64,000 nt of DNA, taken from contig JAFKAC010000029.1 in the NCBI GenBank assembly GCA_025766275.1, positions 620,001 to 684,000 on the forward strand. The letters are read 5' to 3'. The DNA is from Lactarius indigo (Eukaryota; Basidiomycota; Agaricomycetes; Russulales; Russulaceae). Numbering within the stretch: position 1 is the stretch's first letter; each line of letters begins with the position of its first letter. The notes beneath the pieces are model-generated. The model was not told the origin of the DNA. It searched no databases and worked only from the letters and a program-made list of their open reading frames with translations. The position numbers and the translations under genes were made by a program. This document shows, piece after piece, positions 11,601 to 21,640 of the stretch.

Positions 11601-12200
11601 TCTGATGCTGTCATCGTTTTTTGTAATCGGACATAAGGATCACCCTCATTTTCCAGTTGTTCCCAGGCTGATTCGTCCAGTTGATACGTCTCCAATGCCT
11701 TAATGGTAGCTTCTAAAGGCATGGCTTCGTCGGACAGATTCAGGCTGGTAATAACCACTGGTTGGAACTCTTCGTTGAGCGTAGCATCCCACCAGTGGAA
11801 TTTGGGTTCAAAGGCCGTGAACCAGGGGTACCCTAGTATAACTTTGTCGTTTCCTAGGTTGGTGATAAGAAATTGAAGGTTTTGGGCTCTTCCCCCTGTT
11901 TTAATGGTGAGGTCGGTAAAGGAGGTGATTTCCCCTCCTTGGTTGTGGGTTCCATCTACGTTCCATATTTTGATGGGTCGTTCCGTCGCCAGCCAAGTGA
12001 TCTTTAGCCGTTTTAGGAGATTTATACTTATAAAGTTGTCAGTTGCGCCGGAGTCAATGAGGACTTTTCGTTCAGCTGTCGTGTGAGCAGATTTGAAAAG
12101 CACTGGAATTCGCATAGACCGGAATCTGCTATTGTACACGCTAAGTTTTAATGCTCTAGCCCAGGCTGCCGGGTTCAAGCATTCAGAAAATCCTTCTTCT
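8645..12200 (-). pseudogene. pol: Pol of element A: PR-RT-RNase H-INT-chromodomain
   Basis: One continuous frame broken only by TGA codons. Order on the minus strand: protease (LIDSGATDNFI, ~12060), RT ([28 protein letters not shown]), RNase H (IEVDASSYALGAVL, RTYLVGSPHLITIHTDH), integrase HHCC (HDTPSAGHPG, CATCQSNK) and D,D,E core (VTMDFIVKLPTS, YHPQTDGQSERTNQW), then a chromodomain (YLVKWKGFPPSTNTWEP). The RT catalytic box reads YMDN instead of YMDD. The TGA stops at REA*FYS, V*DW, KE*ISSEP, SD*DPRF and V*QDNW fall where related copies have Arg or a plausible Arg, i.e. CGA to TGA. The chromodomain would steer integration toward marked nucleosomes in known chromoviruses. Confidence 0.95.
12187..12193 (-). 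promoter_or_regulatory. Decayed -1 frameshift site, gag/pol junction of A
   Basis: The minus strand reads GGATTTT in the zero frame G GAT TTT. The homologous position in elements D and F1 is the classic GGGTTTT. Pol of A is in the -1 frame relative to the gag tail. Confidence 0.6.
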
Positions 12201-13189
12201 GCCTGAAGAGCTTGTCTACCATTAGTTCGCGTACTTCAGGGGTTTGGGCGAACAAGGCAGCTACTTGTGCCTCGGCCTGTTCTTTGTTTGAGAGAGGTCA
12301 TGATGCCGTCATAGAAATGGTAGCCGTTGTTGGAGTGGGATCATTGGTACTCACGACTTTGGCCATCATTGCTGGTTTCTGGGGGGCAGAATCGGGAAAT
12401 GTGCCCTTGACCTTGGCATCAGAAGCACCTTCCTTCCTTTTGGAGCTGTTTCTTCTCATCGTCTGTCATGGCTGCTCGGGCATGGGTACAACTGACGTCC
12501 ATTGCATTTGGGTCTTTGGCTTTGTTGAGGGCGGACAACCATTGATCATGAGACGCTCCTCCTTTCTTGTCGGTCCTCCCTTTAGTGAGTCTGTCTTTGA
12601 GGAGGAGGTATTCCGCCTGTTGGAGGGTGACTGCCGTCTTCCAATCATCCCAGTTTACGGGGTGATGGAACTTGATTGCGTTTATGACTAACGCATTTGG
12701 GAGGCCTTTCTGGAAAATCTCCAGGGTCGTGGCTTCGTCCTTATTGTACCCTGCCTTGTTGGCCAAGTTGGAAAACTTGGCAATGTACGTGTTGATGTCT
12801 TCTTTGTCCATTCATAAGCTTTGAATGGTGTGACGGGCTTTCTGCTGTTGGGTGGTATCCATGTATGCTTGAATAAAGCACGTTTCTATGGTGTTCCACA
12901 GGTTTTCTGCATTCATTGCTACGCCTCCGGCTAATTGGTCGGCTAGCCATTGTATTTGTTCTTCGACCCAATTGTCTACTAATGGTCCTCAAATATAGGA
13001 AAGAAGGGTCATAGCCCGGGAATATGGGAGGGTTAATTGCTGGACATTTGGGTTCATTCCACGGTAGAGGGCGAATGCGTTGAGGAAGGCTCAGCTGGTC
13101 TCCCGATCTCTGGTGAACTCTGGTGGGGGGTTGCCTCCGAGTCGACCATTAGGCTGGGGGAGTCCTCCAGCGGCGGCACCTGCTCCTGC

Positions 13190-13315
13190 TCTGCCGCCTC
13201 CACCTCCAGGCGCGCTGCCTCTGCCTCCAGGTGCACCGCCTCCACCTCCAGGCGCACCGCCTCCACCTCCAGGCGCACCGCCTCCACCTCCAGGTGCACC
13301 ACTTCCATGATGGCC
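13190..13315 (-). repeat. 18-bp-type tandem repeat in gag of A
   Basis: About five near-identical units of CACCTCCAGGCGCACCGC type encode Gly-rich repeats (APGGGGG) in Gag on the minus strand. The proline-rich open frames on the plus strand here are shadows of this repeat. Confidence 0.85.
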
Positions 13316-13884
13316 TCCTGTGCCTCCCACAGCGCTTCCTCCACCTGTCGGCACACCTCCTCCCAGAGTATGTCCTCCACTACTTGAAGGATTCGCTGCC
13401 AAGGACCCTGTGGGGTTGGAAGAACCGGCTGGTTGTGAGGTGGTGAGGGTGGTGGAGAGTTGGGTGGTCGACATGTTGGCATACAATGCAAAGTCTACGG
13501 GTTGCTGAATGGTTGGTGTGAGTGTTGGGTTATCTAGGTCGGGTTCTGATGATGGTTCTTCAATGTCTGAATCAGCCTCGATGGCGCTGATCTGTCCTTT
13601 TCCTGGTCCGAGTCCTAGATGTGTGGGGACGGGCTTATAAGAGTACCAGGAGTGTTTTGAGTCGGAATAGGCGACGTAAGCCCAGATGTGTTGGTCTTCG
13701 ATGTATTTGATTGGTTCGTATGTGAGTTTGTCGGGGTTGTAGACGTAGTACCCTTCGTCGTGTGGAGTGTTTCTCCAGAGCGTGGTTCCCTTGATAGAGG
13801 GTTGTAGGTCGTCGTAGGGGTGTCGCTCCAAGTACTCCTTGACAAACTGTGTTCGGCTTTGGCTGGTGAGAGCCACGGTGGTAG

Positions 13885-13895
13885 AGACTAGACTT
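13885..13895 (-). promoter_or_regulatory. Self-complementary primer-binding site of A
   Basis: The minus strand reads AAGTCTAGTCT starting 2 nt after the 5' LTR. Its reverse complement AGACTAGACTT occurs inside the LTR (14133-14143), about 35 nt downstream of a TATA-like AT-rich box, where the transcript would start. This is the arrangement of Tf1-type self-priming elements; no TGG-type tRNA site is present. Confidence 0.7.
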
Positions 13896-13897
13896 AA

Positions 13898-14483
13898 TGT
13901 AACACCACTACAGGGGCGTTGAGTACGACCTGTACTGAGTCAGTCAATTGCGCGGGAGTTGAAGCTCTAAGGCTTGACTTCAGATAAGATGGTGCACAAG
14001 GATCACAAGGACACAAGTCACTTGGATCGTAGAGGGGAGCTAAGACACAAAGGTCTAGCGAAATTGAGGGGTTGCAAGACAGGAGAGGCACTCAAGAGTG
14101 TTCCGCCTTAGATGAGTGTAGTATTACACAAGAAGTCTAGTCTACCATACATGCTAGGTAGTACTAGGTTTAAGTATTTGGTGAGTTGTATGGTCAAGAC
14201 AAACAGATGTCACCATCGCCAACTTCAGAATAAGGGAAACGCATAATGGGAATAAAGGGAAGACATAAGTGGAACAAAGGGGGATCACGCGGGGTTGCAC
14301 GTGGGTAGGAATGGCGCGGAAACTAGCATACGTCGAGCTTTATCAGAAGAGAACATCGATAAGTAGAGCACGTGATAGGAACCGAGTAATCATATAGTCC
14401 GCGTAGTCGTACAGGGCTCGTAAGGTATCAGGGGATGGGAAAGAGTAGGTAGGAAATAGACGAGTCCGAAGAAAATCGTAACA
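13898..14483 (-). repeat. 5' LTR of element A
   Basis: 586 bp. It differs from the 3' LTR mainly by C/T and G/A changes at CpG/TpG/CpA positions. Confidence 0.95.
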
Positions 14484-14488
14484 CAGAG

Positions 14489-14700
14489 CCTGGATAGGAG
14501 TGAGTGTGTGGCCAAGCAGGCCAGGAGTGTTTGGTGGAGTTGGGGTTCAGGGTGGGAAAGGAAGGTGGTTGTGGGAAGCACTGTTGTAATGAGTGCCCTT
14601 GTCTGTCTCCTGCCAGGATCGAACCCAGGGTCCAACACATGTGACATTCCTCAGAATGAGGTAGGGGGTAGCAAATGCCCGGGTGCACCATCCATCCCCA
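14489..14700 (-). mobile_element. SINE-like retroposon, 5' part with pol III box
   Basis: This is the other half of the retroposon interrupted by element A. On the minus strand it starts TGGGGATGGATGGTGCACCC (A-box-like) and contains GGGTTCGATCCTGG (near 14612-14625), a good match to the tRNA B box. The 14-bp target duplication follows at 14701-14714. Confidence 0.65.
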
Positions 14701-15103
14701 GGACTCAGCTTGTTGTATGATATGTTTCCCAATTGCCCCAATACTACTATCTTGTGGTGACCATGATTCACTTTCTTCTGTGCCCTCACTTTCTTCCTGA
14801 CTTGTTCTCCTGTGGAGTGTTTGTGTAGTTGTCTGTTGATGGGCCCCCAGTCAGCTCTGCTATTAAGCTCCCTTGCATTGATGTCACACTGATAGTTATG
14901 TCCTGCTGGTCTGACAATGTCCCAGTGATAGTCTATGGGATTCCATGTAACTTCCATCCAGCACAAGTGGTCAAAATCAAGCTGAACAGGTCAGTATCTT
15001 GTGGGTCCATTAAACTCCACAAAGTATCCACTTTCTTCTCCAATATCCCTCCACCTCACAGCTCCTAGGAAGCATGTGGGGACATCTCAATCTCCTCTCC
15101 TTG

Positions 15104-15684
15104 TGTTACGATTTTCTTTGGACTCGTCCATTTCTTACTCCACCTTCCATTCCCAATACTCTACGAGCCCTGTATGTTTACGCGGACCTTACATTTCTCC
15201 AGTTCCTATCACGCGCTTTGCTTATCAACGTTCTCTTCTGATAAAGCTCGACATGTGCTAGTTTCCATTGTGTTCCTACTCACGCACAACCCCACGTGAT
15301 TCGCCTTTGTTCCCAGTACAATCTTCCTTTGTTCTCTTTATGTCTTTCCCTTTGTCCCAAAGTTGGCGATGGCACCATCTATTTGTAGTCACCATACAGA
15401 TGCACATCTATTTAAACCTAGTCCTATCTAGCTTGTATGGTAGACTAGACTTCTTGTGTAATACTACACTTGTCTAAGACGGAACACTCTTGTGTGCCCT
15501 TTGTCTCGCGATTCCCACTTCTGCTAGACCTTCATGTCTTAGCCTTCCTCTACGATCCAAGTGACTTGTGTCCTTGTGATCCTTGTGCATCACCCTTTCT
15601 GAAGTCAAGCCTCTGAGCTCGTACTACCATTCAACTGACTGACTTGATACAGGTCATATCCAGCACCCCTGTAGTGGCGTTACA
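15104..15684 (+). mobile_element. Solo LTR, family A, in H gag
   Basis: TGTTACG...GTTACA, 581 bp, flanked by CCTTG on both sides (15099-15103, 15685-15689). Oriented opposite to element A. Confidence 0.93.
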
Positions 15685-15748
15685 CCTTGTGAGGAAGTAT
15701 GGATGAAAGCTTGTCCACTGGTCTCAAGTGTTGGCTGCCACAATGTAG

Positions 15749-15759
15749 ATCTTGGTCTT
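15749..15759 (-). promoter_or_regulatory. Self-complementary primer-binding site of H
   Basis: The minus strand reads AAGACCAAGAT 2 nt after the LTR. Its complement ATCTTGGTCTT lies in LTR H at 15945-15955, downstream of a TATTTAAG box. Confidence 0.7.
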
Positions 15760-16045
15760 AATGTAATGCCATCACAGTGTTAGCTTGACCTGAGCTCATT
15801 GAAGGGCAGCAATGACTTAGCAAAGTATGATGCATAAGGGCATGTGATAAGAATTGCACAGAGGTGTCTTGTAGTGAGAGAAGAGTCTTGCAACACACAA
15901 AGTGAATAATTGTGACGAGGAAAGAAGACAAGTGACAATTCAAGAAGACCAAGATGGTGCATCTTGGTCTTTGCTACACATCTTAAATACAAGTAGAGAT
16001 GGGCTTTGAAGCACTGCTTGTAAAGCATCCAATGAGTCATGTAAG

Positions 16046-17216
16046 TGATGAACAGCAGACATAGACAGTATACTTGTTGATAAGTGACCCTTGTGCACTT
16101 AGCAGCTCTAACGGACCGGACTTACAGATATGGACTGCTGTAGATTAATTAGGACCACTTTAGATTAGATTTGATCTGTACAATCTTGGACACCTTATAT
16201 TTTCTTATCTATGACATCACTGTACCATGACATCATGTGGACTCCTCTAGAACTGTCATTGTACTATGCCTTTGTTCTCTCTTCAGATATATCCTTATTG
16301 TGATGTCACTATGATATCATCTTAGTCTGGACTTTCTTTGTTCTTTTGCTCCTTGTTCTCCATTTGTACATTCCTTTTGTCCACATGTAGAACAATGTCT
16401 CTTGTACTATGTGACTCTATGTTACATCCCTTGTAGTAGTGTCACTCCTGTAAACAGTATAAGTAGTGTACCATGTACGCTCCTGGTCCACATCAGTTCT
16501 CACTGTTTGTGTGCCAGGTATGTCCCCTACTCTCCAATGTATAACATCAGTCCTCACTGTTTGTGTGCCAGACACTTCTGCTTCACTTGCTTGACACAAC
16601 CCTCTGCTGCTATCCAGCTGCCTCCAGTATCTCACCACAGTCTACTTTGTCACTGTGAGTATTGGTTATGTCCTTGCTGTTCATCAATACTCACAGTGGC
16701 AAGGTGACTGTGGTGAGTATACTTGAGTGCTGGAAGCAGAGGTGTAACAGGGTGAGTTGCAGTGGAAGCAAGGAGATCTGGCACACAAACAGTGAGAACT
16801 GATGTGGACCAGGAGCGTACATGGTACACTACTTATACTGTTTACAGGAGTGACACTACTACAAGGGATGTAACATAGGGTCACAGAGTACAAGAGATGT
16901 TGTTCTACATGCAGACAAAAGGAATGTACAGATGGAGAACAAGGAGTGTAAAACAAGGAAAGTCCAGACTAAGATGACATTATAATGACATCACAATAAA
17001 GATAAAGCTAAAGAGAGAACAAAGACATGGTACAATGACAGGTCCAGAGGAGTCCTCATGATGTCATGGTACAGTGATGTCATAGATAAGTAAATACAAG
17101 GGGTCCAAGATTGTACAGATCAATATCTAATCTACATGTCCTGTATATCTACTCTAAAGTAGTTCATGCTGCAAGTTTGGTCTGTGTGAGCTGCTAAGTG
17201 TGCAAGGGTCACAACA
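16046..17216 (-). mobile_element. Solo LTR E2 containing solo LTR E1
   Basis: Family E ends TGTTG...ATCA on the minus strand; flanked by GTAAG (16041-16045, 17217-17221). Net length about 554 bp once E1 and its duplication are removed. Confidence 0.88.
16075..16686 (+). mobile_element. Solo LTR E1 nested in E2
   Basis: TGTTGATAAGTG...GTTCATCA, 612 bp, flanked by ATACT (16070-16074, 16687-16691). It sits in opposite orientation inside E2, so the pair forms a long inverted repeat with a strong hairpin around 16651-16696. Confidence 0.92.
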
Positions 17217-17316
17217 GTAAGTATCACAAACTGTAGTACTACTACTACTAGGATCAAGTCATGATATCATACACATGCTATTATTGATCAATCCACATCA
17301 GAGTCTGTGACAAATT

Positions 17317-17860
17317 TGTTGATAAGTGACCTGTGTGCACTTAGTGGCTCTAATGGACAAGTAGATTATGGACTTCATCTTGATTAGATTACTGTTTGAT
17401 CTGTACAATCTGGACTATGACATCATATGGACTACTCCAGACTTGCTATTGTACTACAATCCCTTGTTCTACTTCTGTCCTTATCTTTATTGTGATGTCA
17501 TTATGATATCATCTTGGTTTGGACTTTCATTGTTCTCTTTGCTTTGTTCTCCTTTCATACACTCCTTTGTCCTATATATAGAACAACATGTCTTGTACTC
17601 TGTAACTCTATGTTGCATCTGTTGTATTAGTGCCACCCCCTCTGTAGTATAAGTAGTACAGCTTGTATGCTCTGGTCCACATCAGTTCTCTCACTGTTGT
17701 GTGCCAGATTGGCCTCTGCTTCTCACTTCAAGATCTCTTCTGTTAGCTTCTAGCTGCTCTGCCTATCTCACCAGAGTCTCAGTCCATTATGAGTATGCTC
17801 TGTCCTTGCTTGGTGTTCATCATCCACTATGAGTATGAGTTCCATCTATGCTGTTCATCA
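17317..17860 (+). repeat. LTR E3, possible 5' LTR of a decayed element
   Basis: Third family E copy, TGTTGATAAGTG...CTGTTCATCA, followed by TGGCATTCATGAGC, which begins with TGG as tRNA-primed sites do. The left pentamer AAATT is not repeated at the right edge, so this is not a simple solo LTR. No matching 3' LTR in the same orientation was found. Confidence 0.65.
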
Positions 17861-19930
17861 TGGCATTCATGAGCTGTTATCTGTAAATTATCAAACACAC
17901 AACACAAGAGTTAGTTAAGTCATGAGTTACATTATAAATCACAAGTCACATGGGATTGTGTCAGAGACTGTTCACTGATACAAACATATGTGATGAGACC
18001 TTAAGAGGTGAAGCTGAGCAGTTTATAACCATTTATAGACATTTTCAGAGGTATAAGAGCTAGTCAGCTCAGGGAAGTATAACTTGGTCCTTGAGATTAA
18101 GCTATATCAGACCAAGGATTAGACTCTAAGCTTCAAATGGCTTTAATATTGTATTTGTCACACAAATAGGTGTCTCTTCTGGCCAAAGGAGTACCATGTA
18201 ACACATATGGTACAAAAGGTTGGAGTGCAGTCACTTGCTTATATTAGTATGCTTTCTTTGCTATTCTTTATAATTCCTAAGCTGACTCTTGCTAATTTAA
18301 CACATAGAACATCAGCTTGAATACTTTATTGGTAAGCCTGTTATCTCTTACTTGATTGATATCTAAAGTATGGTGCTTTAGGTATCACTGGTTCTTATTT
18401 CCAGTTCACTTTGGTCAACACAAGATGTTAAAAGGAACCTATGACAAGCTCCTTGGGATGTTGGCATAGCACATGGTGGCATTGGTGAGCATGTAAATTA
18501 ATCTTTTTGGTACACTTTAATAAGACTTTATAGATGTAATGATGTTAAAGACCACAACACTTTGGATTTATAGTGATAAATCCAGAAGACCCTTAAACTT
18601 ATACAAGATACTAAAGGTAATAATACTAATATATCATTGAAAATTACTAACTTGAGACCCTAGTGGCTGATACTGGTGAAGTGCACTATACAACAGGAGC
18701 TGGTTAGTATTCTCTTAACTTTCAATTGTTAAAGTGCTCAACTGAGTTTTCATTTTGCATCTTAAGTGAGTTGGTATCTTAGCCATACATTTGTCCTCAA
18801 TTACATTACTACTGAGTGGAAATTGTGCAACCCTGTGTAATGTCTACATGCAATTGACTGACTCAATTACTTCTCCTGGTTGTTTCAGTGACTGTCTATA
18901 CTTTCTTCCCTTTGCTTCTTAAAATTAGAGTGAGGTTTATAACTGTATCTTTTGCTAGTACCTAAGCCCACGATTTTCATACTGTAGCACCTTACTGCCT
19001 TCTACTGTGTGCAGAAACTGAGTGGTGTTGTCTCTTTGTACAGACATTGCCTGCACATGCATTTATTGATTTATCCATCTTTATTCACCTATCTACACAA
19101 CTCCAAGCACCCATACCTAAAAAATTAATCAATTCAGCTTACTAGACCTTTGGCTTAGCAAGACTGCTTTCACACCTTGATGTGTTATTTTCTTTGAATT
19201 ATGTTGATTACTAATGTATACTATCACATATGGGCTATTGCAAATGCAAAACCTTGTGCAAATCTCAGAAATTGAGATAGATCACCACTTTTCCAACATC
19301 CTTTGAGCAACAAAAAATTACACTATGTACAGTAGGTTGTGTAGATAGAGGGAATTTATTGGTGACCATAAAGGGAAAGTAAACAAAAAAGTAAGGTGGT
19401 CATTTTTGAGAGGTTTCTTCTATGCATGCAGATCTCAACAATCTTTCAAAAAAAAATCAAGATCTGCAGAGCTAGGGTGTAAGGGCATATAAATTTTTTT
19501 TTCCTATGATGATTTTGAACTCACCAGTCTGATGCAATCAACTTGCAGAAGGAAAAGACATGAAAAGTGCCAGAGGGTGACAGAGATTGATGTAAATTCA
19601 GACACCTTTCAAAGATGAGTCAGCATCTAGAGAACAGAAAGATTACTGGAGTGGTGACAACTTCCACTGCACTCATTTCATTTGGGCTCAGGTGCTCAGA
19701 CATGGCAATGATGTAACTAAGCAAGAAAGTTACTTGACAAAGCACAGGAGCAGACCATTGGTAAGTGGTCACTTACATGGGGGCCACTGGGTGACCAGTC
19801 TTGAAGTGCATACTGCAAACACATGTGAGGAATCTTAGTCAAGTCCTCTGAAAGAAGTCAAACAAAACAGGGAAATGTCAGCTACCTTCAAGCAACTGGG
19901 TCTATCCTTTCCTGACCCACAATTCTGATT
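17861..19930. other. AT-rich degenerate sequence
   Basis: No open frame above 60 codons, no LTR end and no recognised motif. It may be the decayed inside of the E3 element or flank of the transposase relic. Confidence 0.5.
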
Positions 19931-19939
19931 TGGCATTGA

Positions 19940-20260
19940 GGTGGCCAACCGAACTTGACCCAAAGTGTGCATAGTGCTTTAACCCTACAATTGTTAGTCA
20001 AGATTTCCAGCTTCTAAGGGATTTTATAAAGGACAAAGACATACTATGGGAGAACATCTATAACATGGATGAGAAAGGGATCTGGTTAGGTGGTAAAAGG
20101 AAGATGGTCAACACACAATTTCTGTACACCAAAGAGCAATTGGTGTGCATGAAGCTCCAACGTGCCAGTCTTCAACTGGCTGCAGTCATCAAGTGTGTCT
20201 CTGCAGATGGTTCTAGTCTGTACACTGAACTAATTGCACATATAGTGTCTAAGGTGCACT
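19940..20260 (+). pseudogene. pogo-like DDE transposase relic
   Basis: Plus-strand frame with ELDPKCA*CFNPTIVSQDFQ, ILWENIYNMDEKGIWLGG and AAVIKCVSADGSSL. This is the region around the first catalytic Asp of the fungal pogo/CENP-B-type DDE_1 transposases (IYNMDEKGIQLG-type motif, known family). The later catalytic residues and both termini are missing. Confidence 0.7.
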
Positions 20261-20269
20261 GCTTTGGCC

Positions 20270-20780
20270 TCTCTGGTTCCTCCCTCAACAAGGCTAACCG
20301 CTAACCCTGTTAAGCCTACTGGTGGCAATTGTAAGAAGAAGGGTCACTCTCAACTTACATGTCACTACTGTAACAAGAAGGTGCATATTAAGCCTGATTG
20401 CATGTGTCTTGAATTATGGATAGTGGTGCAACACACCACATCACACTACATTGGTCTAACTTCAAGGACTATTCTCTATGTAAATGTGTGGTGCACCTGG
20501 GAGCTAGGTCCACAATCAACCAGAAAGGCATTGACTCCATTGTCTTCACTATGAGCCAAGGCATTTCTGTCACCCTAAGTAATGTACTACACCTGCCACA
20601 AGTGAAAACATTGTTGTATTTCAGCACACTTGACCTGGCTGACTCAAACCCACACCAAAATAACACCACTGCAATAATGTGTGGCAGTACAAGTCACCAT
20701 CTCTGTTTACATTTTGCCTCAAATCATTCCAGTCTCATAGGGGTCTCATGCCCCTCTCTGCTCCATTCTTGACACCACCT
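20270..20780 (+). pseudogene. Ty1/copia fragment: zinc knuckle and protease
   Basis: CHYCNKKVHIKPDC (C-x2-C-x4-H-x4-C, ~20360-20400) is followed in the next frame by the aspartic protease start MDSGATHHI (20416) and VTLSNVLHLPQVKTLLYFS, typical of copia Gag-PR. A frame change and short length mark it as a relic. It precedes, rather than follows, the copia gag at 21202, so the two come from different insertions. Confidence 0.75.
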
Positions 20781-21201
20781 CATCTTATATTCAACTCCAG
20801 TTTCATGCCTTCAAAGGCCCATGCATATTTATACTTTCTTTACTTTACTTTATTTTTGTTTCTATTAAAAATGTAGCTATACAGTATAAGAATGCACTCT
20901 CATGTACTTGAAATGCCATCCAGTTGTGTTCCCCTTCCCTCTTGTGTGCTTTTGAATCCTCTCCAAAGCAAAACCTCTTCACCTTTGTCCATCTTTTGAC
21001 TTCATGCTACTCTTGTTGCCAATTGAACCAGCCCTTTCAGAATCAATCACCTGACCAGCCCACTTAGTCAGATTGCCCCTATTGCCCAACCTTTACACCA
21101 AGGTTATGGGGCCTGATGCTGCAGTCTAAATCCAACATTACTGAGAAATTACCAGCACATACCTTTTCATATCTGAAACCCTGCTTACCACATTTGTCAC
21201 C
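20781..21201 (+). other. Untranslated stretch before copia gag
   Basis: T-rich then C-rich sequence with no recognised gene; probably leader sequence of the copia fragment that starts at 21202. Confidence 0.4.
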
Positions 21202-21640
21202 ATGAGTGAAGACTATAAACTTACCATTGTCAAATTGGCCACCAACAGATCCAACTGGGTCACCTTTAGAGACCACATGGTCTGGGCATTCAATAACCAA
21301 AGATGGTCCAAACACCTTACAAGCTCCATGGTCTCCACGGCTTGGACAACAGTCAACAATGTTTCCCCTCAGGAACATTGGGATGTGGAAGAAGCCACCA
21401 CCAAGAATTTGATCACAGCATCAGTGCCTGATTATGTATTCAACCAAATCAAGACCAAAACCAATACTAAAGATATCTGGGATGCCATCAAGGAGATATT
21501 CCAGAAGAGATCAAAGATGATCACTGTTGACCTGGGCCAGAAACTCTCAGGCACCAAACTAGGTGAAGATGAAGATGCTCATGCTCATCTGACCCATCTT
21601 TTAGATATGCAAGAGCAGCTCGCTTCTATGGGGGCCACCA
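21202..21640 (+). pseudogene. Ty1/copia Gag (UBN2-type), fused to gypsy Gag
   Basis: ATG at 21202. The N-part matches the copia Gag pattern (NRSNWVTFRDHMVWAF, DIWDAIKEIFQKRSKM, AHLTHLLDMQEQLASMG). The frame continues without break into a CCHC knuckle and a gypsy-type Gag tail, giving a chimeric 187-codon open frame. The junction near 21640 has no LTR, so the fusion is by deletion or recombination. Confidence 0.75.

Larger units (their letters stand above)
12175..13895 (-). pseudogene. gag: Gag of element A
   Basis: The frame runs from the primer site without an ATG. The N-part (FVKEYLERHPYDDLQPSIKG, HTGL-type tract) is followed by a Gly-rich repeat, the capsid-like core (MNPNVQQLTLPYSRAMTLL, MDKEDINTYIAKFSNLANKA) and a CCHC knuckle (CF*CQGQGHISRFC at ~12390-12430). 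The knuckle's third residue is a TGA where Arg is likely. A run of six C at about 12372-12377 shifts the frame; five would keep it open into the tail PEVRELMVDKLFRQKKDFLN, which ends at TGA 12175-12177. The stop overlaps the start of the pol frame (see the slippery site). Confidence 0.9.
6540..14483 (-). mobile_element. Complete Ty3/gypsy chromovirus A
   Basis: A 7.9-kb element with two LTRs (6540-7126 and 13898-14483) flanked by the target duplication CAGAG (6535-6539, 14484-14488). The internal order on the minus strand is self-complementary primer site, gag with one CCHC knuckle, PR-RT-RNase H-INT-chromodomain, a separate third ORF, a purine tract and the 3' LTR. It sits inside a SINE. Gag-pol contains about ten in-frame TGA codons and no TAA/TAG that I found, plus one C-run indel, so it is non-autonomous now. 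In the first ~210 bp of the two LTRs I count 12 differences, all transitions. Confidence 0.95.
14715..15761 (-). pseudogene. Gag N-terminal half of element H, interrupted by a solo LTR
   Basis: Minus-strand Gag with WNPIDYHWDIVRPAGHNYQ and ELNSRADWGPINRQLHKHS, close to the gag N-terminus of element D. It begins 2 nt after LTR H without an ATG. It is split by a family A solo LTR (15104-15684) and then by the SINE at 14714; its continuation is at 5223-5600. Several TGA stops. Confidence 0.85.
15762..17316 (-). repeat. 5' LTR of element H, split by nested family E LTRs
   Basis: Related to LTR D (TGTAATGCCATCACAGTG on the plus strand). The LTR runs 15762-16045, is interrupted by solo LTR E2 (16046-17216, itself holding E1), and continues 17222-17316 with the shared TACTACTACTA...AGGATCAAGTCAT segment. 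It is cut at 17317 by E3; its outer end was not found. Confidence 0.8.

Noticed and set aside
13037..13387. Proline/Cys-rich plus-strand open frames in element A
   Set aside because: They are the antisense of the Gly-rich tandem repeat in gag.
14600..14640. A genuine tRNA gene at the GGTTCGATCC motif
   Set aside because: No cloverleaf with acceptor and anticodon stems could be formed; the B box sits in a retroposon with target duplication and poly(A).
16075..17216. Inverted repeat as TIRs of a DNA transposon
   Set aside because: Each arm is an LTR with its own 5-bp duplication; nesting explains the palindrome.
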